DNA of 50,513 nt, from positions 223,664-274,176 of the forward strand of contig PGZL01000003.1 in NCBI GenBank assembly GCA_002840095.1, in the 5' to 3' direction. Position numbers and translations under genes: made by a program. This DNA is from Gammaproteobacteria bacterium HGW-Gammaproteobacteria-1. Lineage in GTDB: Bacteria > Pseudomonadota > Gammaproteobacteria > Thiohalomonadales > Thiohalomonadaceae. Positions 33,659 through 41,561 of this stretch are shown piece after piece (position 1 is the first letter of the stretch; each line of letters starts with the position of its first letter). A model generated the notes under the pieces. The model made no database searches. It had not been told where the DNA came from and worked only from the letters and a program-made list of their open reading frames with translations.

Positions 33659-33839
33659 TCGCGAATACGATTCGCTCCTACAAAGGCGGACGTGGTTGTT
33701 GTGGGAGCCAGGCTCTGCCGGGCGATGCGGCCTCACCGGGCGCCGCCATCGCCCGATGGGGTGTTTTGTAGGAGCCGGATCCTCTCGGCGAACAGGTGCC
33801 GGGATTCGGCGCCGATTCGCCCACGGAGTGGGCTCCTGC
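33659..33839. repeat. REP elements of families A, B and C in tandem
   Basis: Family A unit at 33659-33682, family B at 33701-33760 and family C at 33767-33839, directly after gmd. With the promoter region of the toxin-antitoxin pair they fill the 367-base gap. Confidence 0.8.
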
Positions 33840-33970
33840 GGGGTGACGGTTGTTTCGTATTTGTAGGGCGAGTTCTTGGTATGGTTAAGTCATTGATTTC
33901 GTGGCATTCAGCTCTCCCCGCGGAAGGACGGACGGGCTTTATTCAGCAACCTGTCGGGGATACTCCTGTG

Positions 33971-33998
33971 TGGACATCATCCGTACAAGTGGTATCCT
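33971..33998 (+). promoter_or_regulatory. Candidate promoter of the toxin-antitoxin operon
   Basis: TGGACA (33971-33976) and TATCCT (33993-33998) are 16 bases apart. ATCCG occurs at 33979 and again just past the -10, in CTGATCCGGA, so an autoregulatory operator for the ribbon-helix-helix antitoxin may lie here. A GGAGG ribosome site follows before ATG 34022. Confidence 0.5.
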
Positions 33999-34021
33999 GA
34001 TCCGGACAGGAGGATAGACCC

Positions 34022-34300
34022 ATGGCAAAGCAAGATCGCATCGATTTTCGGGTGGATGAAACCATCAAGACCCAGTTTACCCAGGCGGCAGAGGCATTCG
34101 GCATGAGCCTCTCGACGTTTATGATTGCCGCTGCCCAGGAGCAGGTGGCCCGGGCGCAGCGCCGCAACCAGGCGGTGATGCTTTCTGATCGCGACCGTGA
34201 CCTGTTTCTTTCTGCCCTCGATCGGACAACGGCCCGCCCTGTGCCGGAGACCATTCATAAGGCCAAGGCGCGTCATGGTGTGCTGATAGCCCGTGACTGA
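34022..34300 (+). CDS. DUF1778 antitoxin (TacA-like)
   Basis: A 92-residue ribbon-helix-helix protein: RIDFRVDETIKTQFTQAAEA, then FGMSLSTFMIAAAQEQVARA (residues 6-45) bind DNA and dimerise; the C-terminal part (LSDRDRDLFLSALD) wraps the toxin. It pairs with the acetyltransferase that overlaps it by eight bases, the usual TacA-TacT order. Expected to neutralise the toxin and repress its own promoter. Confidence 0.92.
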   Translation: MAKQDRIDFRVDETIKTQFTQAAEAFGMSLSTFMIAAAQEQVARAQRRNQAVMLSDRDRDLFLSALDRTTARPVPETIHKAKARHGVLIARD

Positions 34301-34823
34301 GGCTCCCCCATACACCTATCGTATTGAGGCAATCAAGGCCGGGCATGATCGCTCGGTTTTCGATTGCGACCACCCTTTTCTCAACACCTACCTAGCGCAG
34401 TTCGCCCGCCAGAACGACCAGAACGGTCTTGCCAGGGCGTATGTGATGGTGCCTGACGAGGGCGGCAATCCGGTGGTTGGTTATTACACCCTCTCGGCCA
34501 GTGCCGTGGCCTTTGAGCACCTTCCCGCGGCATTGCGCAGGCGCTTTCCCAAGTATCCAGTGCCTGTGGCACGGATTGGTGAACTGGCTGTAGACAACGC
34601 ACATAAAGGGCAGGGTTTGGGTTCTGCCCTACTGCTTGACGCTCTTGATCGCATCACCAGGACCTCAGATGAGGTGGCCGTTTGGGCTGTCGTGGTCGAT
34701 CCGATTGACCAACAAGCCGCCTCCTTTTATCTTCGCCACGGTTTCGAGTCACTGCTGGATTGCGAGACATTATTTCTGACTGTTAGTGATGCCAAGGCAT
34801 GGTTGAGCGAGGGAGAGGCGTAA
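34293..34823 (+). CDS. GNAT acetyltransferase toxin (TacT-like)
   Basis: TacT-type toxins acetylate the amino group of charged tRNAs and stop translation. This 176-residue GNAT protein has [20 protein letters not shown] near the N-terminus, the strand [11 protein letters not shown], the acetyl-CoA loop [15 protein letters not shown] (about 105-119) and the catalytic tyrosine in ASFYLRHGF, all as in TacT. It starts with GTG at 34293, inside the antitoxin gene. All key motifs are present, so it is probably active. Confidence 0.92.
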   Translation: MTEAPPYTYRIEAIKAGHDRSVFDCDHPFLNTYLAQFARQNDQNGLARAYVMVPDEGGNPVVGYYTLSASAVAFEHLPAALRRRFPKYPVPVARIGELAVDNAHKGQGLGSALLLDALDRITRTSDEVAVWAVVVDPIDQQAASFYLRHGFESLLDCETLFLTVSDAKAWLSEGEA

Positions 34824-34860
34824 ATCGCTCTCGCAAAATTCAAAGAGTGGAATATACGAT

Positions 34861-35826
34861 ATGACTGAACCGCTAATCTTCGTTGCCGGCCACCGCGGTA
34901 TGGTGGGCGCTGCCATCGTGCGCCGCTTGCGGGCGCTGGGCCACGACAACATCATCACCCGCAGCCGCCAGGAATTGAACCTGCTCGACCAGCAGGCGGT
35001 ATCCCGCTTTTTCGCCGAGCATCGCATTGAGCAGGTGTATGTGGCGGCGGCGAAGGTCGGCGGTATCCATGCCAACAACACCTATCCGGCGGACTTCATC
35101 TACGAAAACCTGATGGTCGAGGCGAACCTTGTCCATGCCGCTCACACGCATGGGGTGCAGAAGCTGCTGTTCCTCGGGTCGTCCTGCATCTATCCCCGCT
35201 TGGCGGAGCAGCCGATGCGCGAAGATGCCCTGCTTACCGGCACGCTGGAACCGACCAACGAGCCCTATGCCGTCGCCAAGATCGCCGGCATCAAGTTGTG
35301 CGAGTCCTATAACCGCCAGCATGGCCGGGATTACCGCAGCGTCATGCCGACCAATCTCTATGGCCCCGGCGACAACTTCCACCCGGAAAACAGCCACGTG
35401 ATCCCGGCCCTGATGCGTCGCTTCCATGAGGCGAAGGAGCGGGGTGATGCGGAGGTGGTGGTTTGGGGCAGCGGCACGCCGCGACGCGAATTCCTGCACG
35501 TCGACGACATGGCGGCGGCCAGCGTGCATGTGATGGATCTGGCGCCGGACGTCTATCAGGCGAATACCCGGCCCATGTGCTCGCATATCAATGTGGGCTG
35601 CGGCGCGGACGTAACCATCCGCGAGCTGGCCGAAACCGTTGCCCGGGTGGTGGGGTTCGAGGGACAGGTCGTGTTTGATGCGACCAAGCCCGACGGTGCC
35701 CCGCGCAAGCTTCTGGATGTATCCCGCCTGTCGGCAATGGGGTGGAATGCCGGAATTACCCTGGAGCAGGGGCTGCGGGATACCTATGACTGGTACCGGG
35801 CTCAGGGGGCTGAGGTGCGGTCCTAA
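34861..35826 (+). CDS. fcl: GDP-L-fucose synthase
   Basis: The bifunctional epimerase/reductase that finishes GDP-L-fucose. 321 residues: [15 protein letters not shown] (9-23), [19 protein letters not shown], catalytic S107 ([10 protein letters not shown]), Y136/K140 ([11 protein letters not shown]), and [11 protein letters not shown]. Normally adjacent to gmd; here separated by the toxin-antitoxin pair and REP elements, yet reading the same way. It can still be transcribed from the toxin-antitoxin promoter, 38 bases downstream of the toxin. Confidence 0.96.
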   Translation: MTEPLIFVAGHRGMVGAAIVRRLRALGHDNIITRSRQELNLLDQQAVSRFFAEHRIEQVYVAAAKVGGIHANNTYPADFIYENLMVEANLVHAAHTHGVQKLLFLGSSCIYPRLAEQPMREDALLTGTLEPTNEPYAVAKIAGIKLCESYNRQHGRDYRSVMPTNLYGPGDNFHPENSHVIPALMRRFHEAKERGDAEVVVWGSGTPRREFLHVDDMAAASVHVMDLAPDVYQANTRPMCSHINVGCGADVTIRELAETVARVVGFEGQVVFDATKPDGAPRKLLDVSRLSAMGWNAGITLEQGLRDTYDWYRAQGAEVRS

Positions 35827-35837
35827 ATATATGTATA

Positions 35838-35888
35838 TAGGGCGCCCCATGGGCGCCGAACTGCGGCGGGCACGGCCCGCCCTATAGG
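35838..35888. repeat. Palindromic element (family D)
   Basis: AGGGCGCCCCATGGGCGCC and GGCGGGCACGGCCCGCCCTA are two neighbouring hairpins. The first word recurs at about 26328-26346. Confidence 0.7.
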
Positions 35889-35960
35889 TGCCGGGGCAAG
35901 CAGCAAGCTTCGTTGCATTTGTGGCGGCGCCTGAACAATTGACTTTAACTACGACATCAC

Positions 35961-36686
35961 ATGAATAACGCAGTGCCTACCATCTCCGTCATTACCGCCA
36001 CCTTCAATGCGGCGAAGGTTCTGCCTGCCTTGATCGAAAGCATGCGTGCGCAGAGCGACAGGAATTTCGAGTGGATCGTCGCGGACGGCGCTTCGAATGA
36101 CGGTACTGTGGATATTCTCAGGAATGCCGGTGATGTTGTCAGTCGCTGGATATCCGAACCTGACTTCGGGATTTATGACGCTCTCAACAAGGCGGTGCGT
36201 CTGGCGAGCGGCGAGTACTATCTGGTGGTGGGCGCCGACGACACCTTGTTCCCCGATACCATACGGAATTTTTTGGCCACCGCTGATACCTCGAAAGCCG
36301 ATATCGTGGCGGCGCGGGTGAAGGCCGGAGGACGCGTCCACCAAGTGCGACGCGGACCGTCTTGGTTGTTTGGCCAGTTTTCCTATGTTGCCGCCCATGC
36401 CGTCGGAACACTGTTTCGGCGGCGGCTGCACGAACGTTTTGGCTATTACTCCCGGCGCTATCCGATAGCGGCGGATGCCTTGTTTATAAAGAAGGCTTGT
36501 CAGGGCGGTGCGACGGTTTATGAGGCTGATTTCGTGGCAGGTCAATTCGGGCAGGGCGGCACAAGTTCCGTCGATGTGGCCGGCAGCCTCTCGGAATTTT
36601 TTCGCGTGCAGCTGGAAACGGAAAGCAAGCTCCCGCAGTTGGCGCTATATGCCTTGCGGCTGATTAAGAACTATCGACGGCTCTAA
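35961..36686 (+). CDS. Glycosyltransferase, GT2 family (WcaA/WcaE-like)
   Basis: A 241-residue single-domain GT-A enzyme: ISVITATFNAAKVLPALIES (8-27), WIVADGASNDGTVDIL with the nucleotide-binding acid, and the DxD region VVGADDTLFPDT. The GIYDALNKAV and ADTLF words are close to WcaE-type fucosyltransferases of colanic acid loci, which would suit GDP-fucose made by the preceding gene, but specificity is not secure. No membrane segment; poor ribosome site. Confidence 0.85.
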   Translation: MNNAVPTISVITATFNAAKVLPALIESMRAQSDRNFEWIVADGASNDGTVDILRNAGDVVSRWISEPDFGIYDALNKAVRLASGEYYLVVGADDTLFPDTIRNFLATADTSKADIVAARVKAGGRVHQVRRGPSWLFGQFSYVAAHAVGTLFRRRLHERFGYYSRRYPIAADALFIKKACQGGATVYEADFVAGQFGQGGTSSVDVAGSLSEFFRVQLETESKLPQLALYALRLIKNYRRL

Positions 36687-36716
36687 AGGCCGAAAGCATT
36701 TTCAGGGGCAGGCATT

Positions 36717-37652
36717 ATGGATTTTAGAAAGAAAATCCGGCAGGGTCTTGATAAAGGGCTGAAGGGGCTCGAATTCGGTCCGTCGTTTAATCCCATCGCG
36801 CCGAAGGTCGAAGGATACAACATTGTGACAGTCGATCACTTGTCCAGAGATGAACTCGTCAACAAGTATCGGGGCGAGCCGGTGGAACTGGATCGCATAG
36901 AGACTGTTGACGTGGTCTGGGCGGGCCAGGATCTGCGCGATGCGTTGGGATGCGGGACTTTCGATTACATAATCGCCAGCCATGTCGTCGAGCATGTTCC
37001 GTGCCTGGTCAGCTTTTTGCGGCTTTGCCAGGACCTGCTGAATGATACGGGGCGGCTGTATCTGTTGGTGCCGGACAAACGATTCTGTTTTGACGTGTTT
37101 CGCCCGCTGGCGTCGACGGGGCTGGTTCTGGATGCGTATTTCGAAAAACGCACGCGACCGGCACCGTACCAGATATTCGATCAACATGGTTATTCCGCGA
37201 AATGTCTTGGGAGCCCTAACTGGAGTGCGGATACACCACGTTCATTTTCCGTGGCGGACGATATCGGTACCGCATTTGAAACATACAACGCGGCACGCAG
37301 CGATGAGACGTATCGTGATGTGCATTGTTGGGTGTTTATTCCGTCCAGTTTCCGGAGGATCGTCGCGGAATTACGGCAGCTGGGATTGATAGCGCTGGGT
37401 GAGTTGTCCTTTGCAGACACCAAGGGCTGCGAGTTCTATCTGTGCCTGTCGAAGAACGCGCCGGCCGATGTCGCTCCCGCCCGGCTTGCGTTGTTGGAAG
37501 GAGAGTTGGCCGAGCTTGGTTGTTATGGGGCCGATAACGGGAATGCCCGAGGGCTTTCGGCGGCCAGACTGGACGCGACGCTGCGCGCCTATCTGTCTCG
37601 TTACCCGCGCCTGAAACTTTTCATAAAGAAAATTCTGCGACGTATCCGTTGA
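36717..37652 (+). CDS. Class I SAM-dependent methyltransferase
   Basis: A 311-residue protein whose SAM motif is LKGLEFGPSFNPIAPK (14-29), with FDYIIASHVVEHVPCLVSFL as the later core strands and LYLLVPDKRFCFD after it. The part beyond about residue 190 has no obvious match and ends in a very basic helix (LKLFIKKILRRIR) that may sit on the membrane. Similar proteins occur singly among glycosyltransferases in O-antigen clusters. Target unknown. Confidence 0.75.
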   Translation: MDFRKKIRQGLDKGLKGLEFGPSFNPIAPKVEGYNIVTVDHLSRDELVNKYRGEPVELDRIETVDVVWAGQDLRDALGCGTFDYIIASHVVEHVPCLVSFLRLCQDLLNDTGRLYLLVPDKRFCFDVFRPLASTGLVLDAYFEKRTRPAPYQIFDQHGYSAKCLGSPNWSADTPRSFSVADDIGTAFETYNAARSDETYRDVHCWVFIPSSFRRIVAELRQLGLIALGELSFADTKGCEFYLCLSKNAPADVAPARLALLEGELAELGCYGADNGNARGLSAARLDATLRAYLSRYPRLKLFIKKILRRIR

Positions 37653-37683
37653 TGAAAGACGTGGAATGGATATGAAGGAACGC

Positions 37684-38559
37684 ATGGCAATCCCGATAGT
37701 CCTGCTTTGTCGCAACAATGCGGAGCAATTGCGCCGGTGCGTCGATTCGATACGTGCGGCTACGCGTTACCCTTATGCCCTGCACATTGTGGACAACGCT
37801 TCGACCGATGCCGCTCTCATGAAGCTGCTGGCGGAATATGAAGCCGTTGGAGACGTGACGGTCTGGCGGGAGGGGCGCAATCGCTGGGTGTTGGGCCTGA
37901 ACCGCTGTTTGTCGGAATTGGAGAAAGGTGCGCCGGCTTATTATGTGGTGTCCGACGCCGACATCGTGTTCCCTGACTTGCTCCCCCGCTGCTGGTTGGA
38001 AACCTTGGTCGGCTGCATGGATGAATATCCGTTTCTCGGCAAGCTCGGGATCGGATTATCGCTGGCCAACATCGAGGACAAGCCGCACATGCAGGGCGTG
38101 CTGGCGCGGGAAAGGCTGTATTCCAGCATAAGCCTGACGCCCGAGGTCTATCTGGCCCTGGTCGATACCACGGCCGCGATTTACCGGCCGGACATCTTCG
38201 CCTGGAATGAATTCAGGTTCTATCCCGGACATGGCAGTGCCATGAAACCTTATTACTATTCCGGCCGGCATAAAGATGTGCTTGGTTATCATCTCGGCTG
38301 GGATACGGACGAGTATGCGCAGAACGTGTCGGCCGCCAGGCAGGACATAGACGAAAAGGTCATTTGTTTCGCCAAGTATGCCGGCTCGGTCGATGCGTTG
38401 ACCCTGCGGTCGGCATCGTCCGGAGCGGCTGCCTTTTACAAAGTTGTAGCGCCGCTGGCGCGGATTTATTGGGGGGTCAGGCTGGCGGCGTACTGGACGG
38501 TGTTTCTGCTGCGCGGACGCCTGATCCGGATAAATCGCGTCATGGGTCGCGTTCGCTAG
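37684..38559 (+). CDS. Glycosyltransferase, GT2-like
   Basis: About 291 residues. IPIVLLCRNNAEQLRRCVDS and HIVDNASTDAALMKLL are the GT2 entry and nucleotide-binding motif; YYVVSDADIVFPDL carries the DxD. A C-terminal hydrophobic segment (RLAAYWTVFLLRG) probably contacts the membrane. In-frame ATGs at 37666, 37672 and 37684 compete; the last has GAAGGA at a proper distance and begins right at the first strand, so it is preferred. The long middle region is unusual and the sugar cannot be predicted. Confidence 0.8.
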   Translation: MAIPIVLLCRNNAEQLRRCVDSIRAATRYPYALHIVDNASTDAALMKLLAEYEAVGDVTVWREGRNRWVLGLNRCLSELEKGAPAYYVVSDADIVFPDLLPRCWLETLVGCMDEYPFLGKLGIGLSLANIEDKPHMQGVLARERLYSSISLTPEVYLALVDTTAAIYRPDIFAWNEFRFYPGHGSAMKPYYYSGRHKDVLGYHLGWDTDEYAQNVSAARQDIDEKVICFAKYAGSVDALTLRSASSGAAAFYKVVAPLARIYWGVRLAAYWTVFLLRGRLIRINRVMGRVR

Positions 38560-38614
38560 GGAAACCAGGGAAATTAACAGACCAATCGACAATCCGCGCC
38601 GGGACAGAGTTGCC

Positions 38615-39517
38615 GTGTGCCTCGCGGCATACAACGGCAAGCCGTGGCTGGAGGAGCAATTGCAATCCATCCTGGCGCAGGAAGATGTGGACGTTACCGT
38701 CTTCATCAGCGTCGATGTTTCCACCGATGGGACGGAAGCGCTCGTCGATGCGTTGGCCGGGAAGGAGCCGCGCCTGTGCGTATTTCCCCATGGCCAGCGA
38801 TTCGGCGGCGCGGCGGGAAATTTCTTCCGGCTTTTGCGCGAGGTGGACGTTTCCGGTTTTGATTATGTGAGCTTTGCCGACCAGGACGATGTCTGGTTTG
38901 CCGACAAGCTGTCGCGCGCCTGCGCCACCCTGCGTTCCCGAGGAGCTGCGGCATATTCCAGCAACGTTACAGCATTCTGGCCCGATGGCCGGGAACTTCT
39001 GGTAAACAAGGCACAGCCGCAAAGGCGCTGGGACTTTCTCTTCGAGTCAGCGGGTCCGGGATGCACCTTTGTCATGGAGGCGGAGTTGATTCGGCGGTTC
39101 AAGGAGGCTTTCGCGACGCGCTGGGACGCGCTGGCGGACGTGGCGCTCCATGACTGGTTTCTGTATGCGTTTGCGCGGGCGCACGGCTACCGCTGGTTTA
39201 TCGACCCCCGCCCAGGCATGCGCTATCGGCAGCATGCCGCCAACCAGTTCGGCGTCAATCGCGGCATGCGCGCGAACCTGGACCGGCTCCATAAGGTTAT
39301 GAAGGGCTGGCTGCTGGGACAGGCCAGACTGATTGCCGGATTGGTCGGCCTGGGCGCCGATCCCTTCGTCAGGCGCTGGAGCGATGGTAATCGTGCGGGC
39401 GTGTTCTGGCTGGCATGCCATGCCATGCAGTGCCGGCGGCGGTTTCGGGACCAGGTGTTCTTTTTTGTGTCATTGATCATTCTCGCGGTCGCCGGGCGTC
39501 CATGCGTAGAGCGCTAG
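38615..39517 (+). CDS. Glycosyltransferase, GT2 family (rhamnosyltransferase-like), start uncertain
   Basis: A GT-A enzyme of about 300 residues. LAAYNGKPWLEEQLQSILAQ, then VDVSTDGTEALVDAL and FADQDDVWFADKL are typical of the rhamnosyltransferase-like GT2 branch; LHDWFLYAFA gives the catalytic-base region. A GTG at 38615 is the only standard start, but it cuts into the first beta strand; in-frame codons upstream (reading NRPIDNPRRDRVAV) look like genuine protein, back to an ATT at 38573 preceded by CAGGGAA. Either a rare ATT start or a small lesion is likely. It overlaps the epimerase gene at its 3' end. Confidence 0.85.
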   Translation: MCLAAYNGKPWLEEQLQSILAQEDVDVTVFISVDVSTDGTEALVDALAGKEPRLCVFPHGQRFGGAAGNFFRLLREVDVSGFDYVSFADQDDVWFADKLSRACATLRSRGAAAYSSNVTAFWPDGRELLVNKAQPQRRWDFLFESAGPGCTFVMEAELIRRFKEAFATRWDALADVALHDWFLYAFARAHGYRWFIDPRPGMRYRQHAANQFGVNRGMRANLDRLHKVMKGWLLGQARLIAGLVGLGADPFVRRWSDGNRAGVFWLACHAMQCRRRFRDQVFFFVSLIILAVAGRPCVER

Positions 39518-40503
39518 TCACCGGGGCCACGGGGTTTGTCGGCCGGGCCTTGCTGCAGAGGCTGCTGTCCGACGGCCGTTTCCTGCCCGTGGCAGCGATG
39601 CGCCATGCCTCCGCCGAGCTTCCTGCCGGTGTCTGCAGTGTGGCCGTAGGCGATATCGGCGCGGACACCGACTGGACAGGGGCGCTCGACGGAGTCGCCG
39701 TGGTGGTTCATGCGGCGGGCCGCGCCCACGTGCTGAAGGAGAGTTCCAGGGATCCCATGGTGGAATTTCGCCGCGTCAATGTGGACGCTACGCTGCGACT
39801 GGCGCGGCAGGCGGCAGCGGCGGGGGTGCAGCGATTTGTTTTTATCAGTTCGATAGGCGTCAACGGCAATCAGACTTCACAGCCGTTTACTGCCGATGAT
39901 CCACCCGGACCGACGGAGCTGTATGCCGTTTCCAAGTGGGAAGCGGAACAGGGCTTGTCGCACATAGCGGTACAGACGGGCATGGAGGTTTGCGTGATCC
40001 GGCCGCCGTTGGTCTATGGCGCGCAGGCGCCCGGAAATTTCGGCAAGCTGATTCGTGCGGTTGCGGCCGGCATTCCCCTGCCTTTGGGAGCGGTGGACAA
40101 CCGACGCAGTTTTGTTGCACTGGATAATCTGGTGGATCTTATTGTGGTGTGTATGGAGCATCCGGCGGCCGCAAACCAGGTTTTTCTCGCCGGGGACGGC
40201 GAGGACCTTTCAACGACGGAGTGGCTGCGGCAGGTTGGTTTTGCGCTGGGCAGGCCGGCGCGCCTGGTGCCTGTGCCGGTGTCTCTCATGTCCCGGGTGG
40301 CTGCATTGTTGGGTAAGGGGGCCGTGGCGCGGCGATTGTTCGCCTCGTTGCAGGTGGATATCAGCAAGGCCGAATCGTTGCTGAATTGGCATCCGCCGCT
40401 GACGGTGGCCGCTGCGCTGGGCAAAATGGCGGATGAAATCCGGCAAACCGGCGGGATGAAAGGCGGGCGGGTGGATTCCAGTTCAGAGGCACGGCGAAGA
40501 TGA
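39502..40503 (+). CDS. NAD-dependent sugar epimerase/reductase, WbpV-like
   Basis: A 333-residue extended short-chain dehydrogenase: ALVTGATGFVGRALLQRLL (4-22), HAAGRAHVLKESS near 74, FISSIGVNGNQT and YAVSKWEAEQGL with the Tyr/Lys pair. The AGRAHVL and SKWEAE words are those of the WbpV/WreQ branch that makes UDP-N-acetylquinovosamine in O-antigen loci, and the following WbpL and WbpM homologues repeat the P. aeruginosa wbpV-wbpL-wbpM order. The start at 39502 lies inside the GT2 gene; its stop overlaps wbpL by ATGA. Confidence 0.82.
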   Translation: MRRALVTGATGFVGRALLQRLLSDGRFLPVAAMRHASAELPAGVCSVAVGDIGADTDWTGALDGVAVVVHAAGRAHVLKESSRDPMVEFRRVNVDATLRLARQAAAAGVQRFVFISSIGVNGNQTSQPFTADDPPGPTELYAVSKWEAEQGLSHIAVQTGMEVCVIRPPLVYGAQAPGNFGKLIRAVAAGIPLPLGAVDNRRSFVALDNLVDLIVVCMEHPAAANQVFLAGDGEDLSTTEWLRQVGFALGRPARLVPVPVSLMSRVAALLGKGAVARRLFASLQVDISKAESLLNWHPPLTVAAALGKMADEIRQTGGMKGGRVDSSSEARRR

Positions 40504-41522
40504 ACCTGATTCTGCTGGTTGTTCTGACGGCCTGCGCGTCATGGCTGCTCACCGGTCTGCTGCGCCGCTATGCGCTGGCGAAGAGCCTGCTCGATATACC
40601 CAACGAACGCAGTTCCCATTCGGTGCCTACGCCGCGAGGTGGCGGCGTGGCGATTGTGGTGAGTTTCCTGGTGGGGCTGGCCCTGGTCGACGGGGTATCG
40701 GTATCAGTGCTCGTTGCGCTGATCGTGGCCGGGGCCTGGGTGGCGCTGGTTGGTTTTCTGGATGACCACGGGCACATCGCGGCGCGTTGGCGTTTGTTGG
40801 CGCATTTTGCCGGCGCAACCTGGGCGCTGGCGTGGCTGGGCGGAATGCCGGCGCTGCCGGTATACGGTGTTGCGCTCGATTTGGGTTGGGCGGGCCACGT
40901 GCTGGGGGCGATCTACCTGGTGTGGCTGCTTAACCTGTATAACTTCATGGATGGCATCGATGGCATCGCCGGCATCGAGGCGCTGACGGTATGCCTCGGT
41001 GCGGTGGTGGTATATACGCTGGCGGTGCCGGGCGTGAGTCCGTCGATCGCGCCGCTGGCATGGCTGCTGGCGGCGGCGGTTCTGGGGTTCTTTGTCTGGA
41101 ACTATCCTCCCGCGAAAATTTTCATGGGTGATGCGGGCAGCGGGTTCCTGGGTCTGATGGTGGGATTGCTCTCGATCCAGGCCGCCTGGACCGCGCCCCG
41201 GCTGTTCTGGTGCTGGGTGATTCTTCTGGGGGTCTTTGTGGTGGACGCCACTGTGACGTTGATGCGCCGGATAATGCGCGGAGACAAGTTCTATCAGGCG
41301 CACCGCAGTCACGCCTACCAGTACGCATCGAGGAAGTTCGGTGCGCACAAACCTGTCAGCCTGGCCGTGGGGGCGATCAATGTCGTCTGGCTGCTGCCCC
41401 TTGCTGTCTTGGTTGGTTTGGAGCGGCTGGAAGGCGTTATTGGGGTTATGATCGCCTATGCGCCGCTGCTGCTGCTGGCTATCGCATACAAGGCCGGTGC
41501 GCGTGAATCGCAGGAAATATAG
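40500..41522 (+). CDS. wbpL: Undecaprenyl-phosphate N-acetylaminosugar-1-phosphate transferase, WbpL-like
   Basis: An MraY/WecA-type initiating enzyme that puts an N-acetylated aminosugar phosphate on undecaprenyl phosphate. 340 residues, about eleven helices: LDIPNERSSHSVPTPRGGGV (34-53), the acidic motifs VGFLDD (84-89), NLYNFMDGIDGIAG and FMGDAGSGFLG, and the cytoplasmic loop with RSHAYQYASRKFG near 264 (the histidine motif). With the neighbouring epimerase and dehydratase this suggests QuiNAc or FucNAc as first sugar. It is the second initiating transferase in the window. Confidence 0.9.
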   Translation: MNLILLVVLTACASWLLTGLLRRYALAKSLLDIPNERSSHSVPTPRGGGVAIVVSFLVGLALVDGVSVSVLVALIVAGAWVALVGFLDDHGHIAARWRLLAHFAGATWALAWLGGMPALPVYGVALDLGWAGHVLGAIYLVWLLNLYNFMDGIDGIAGIEALTVCLGAVVVYTLAVPGVSPSIAPLAWLLAAAVLGFFVWNYPPAKIFMGDAGSGFLGLMVGLLSIQAAWTAPRLFWCWVILLGVFVVDATVTLMRRIMRGDKFYQAHRSHAYQYASRKFGAHKPVSLAVGAINVVWLLPLAVLVGLERLEGVIGVMIAYAPLLLLAIAYKAGARESQEI

Positions 41523-41561
41523 CGGCGCCCTTGGGCCGGTTGTCGACGCGGAGAGAGAGTC

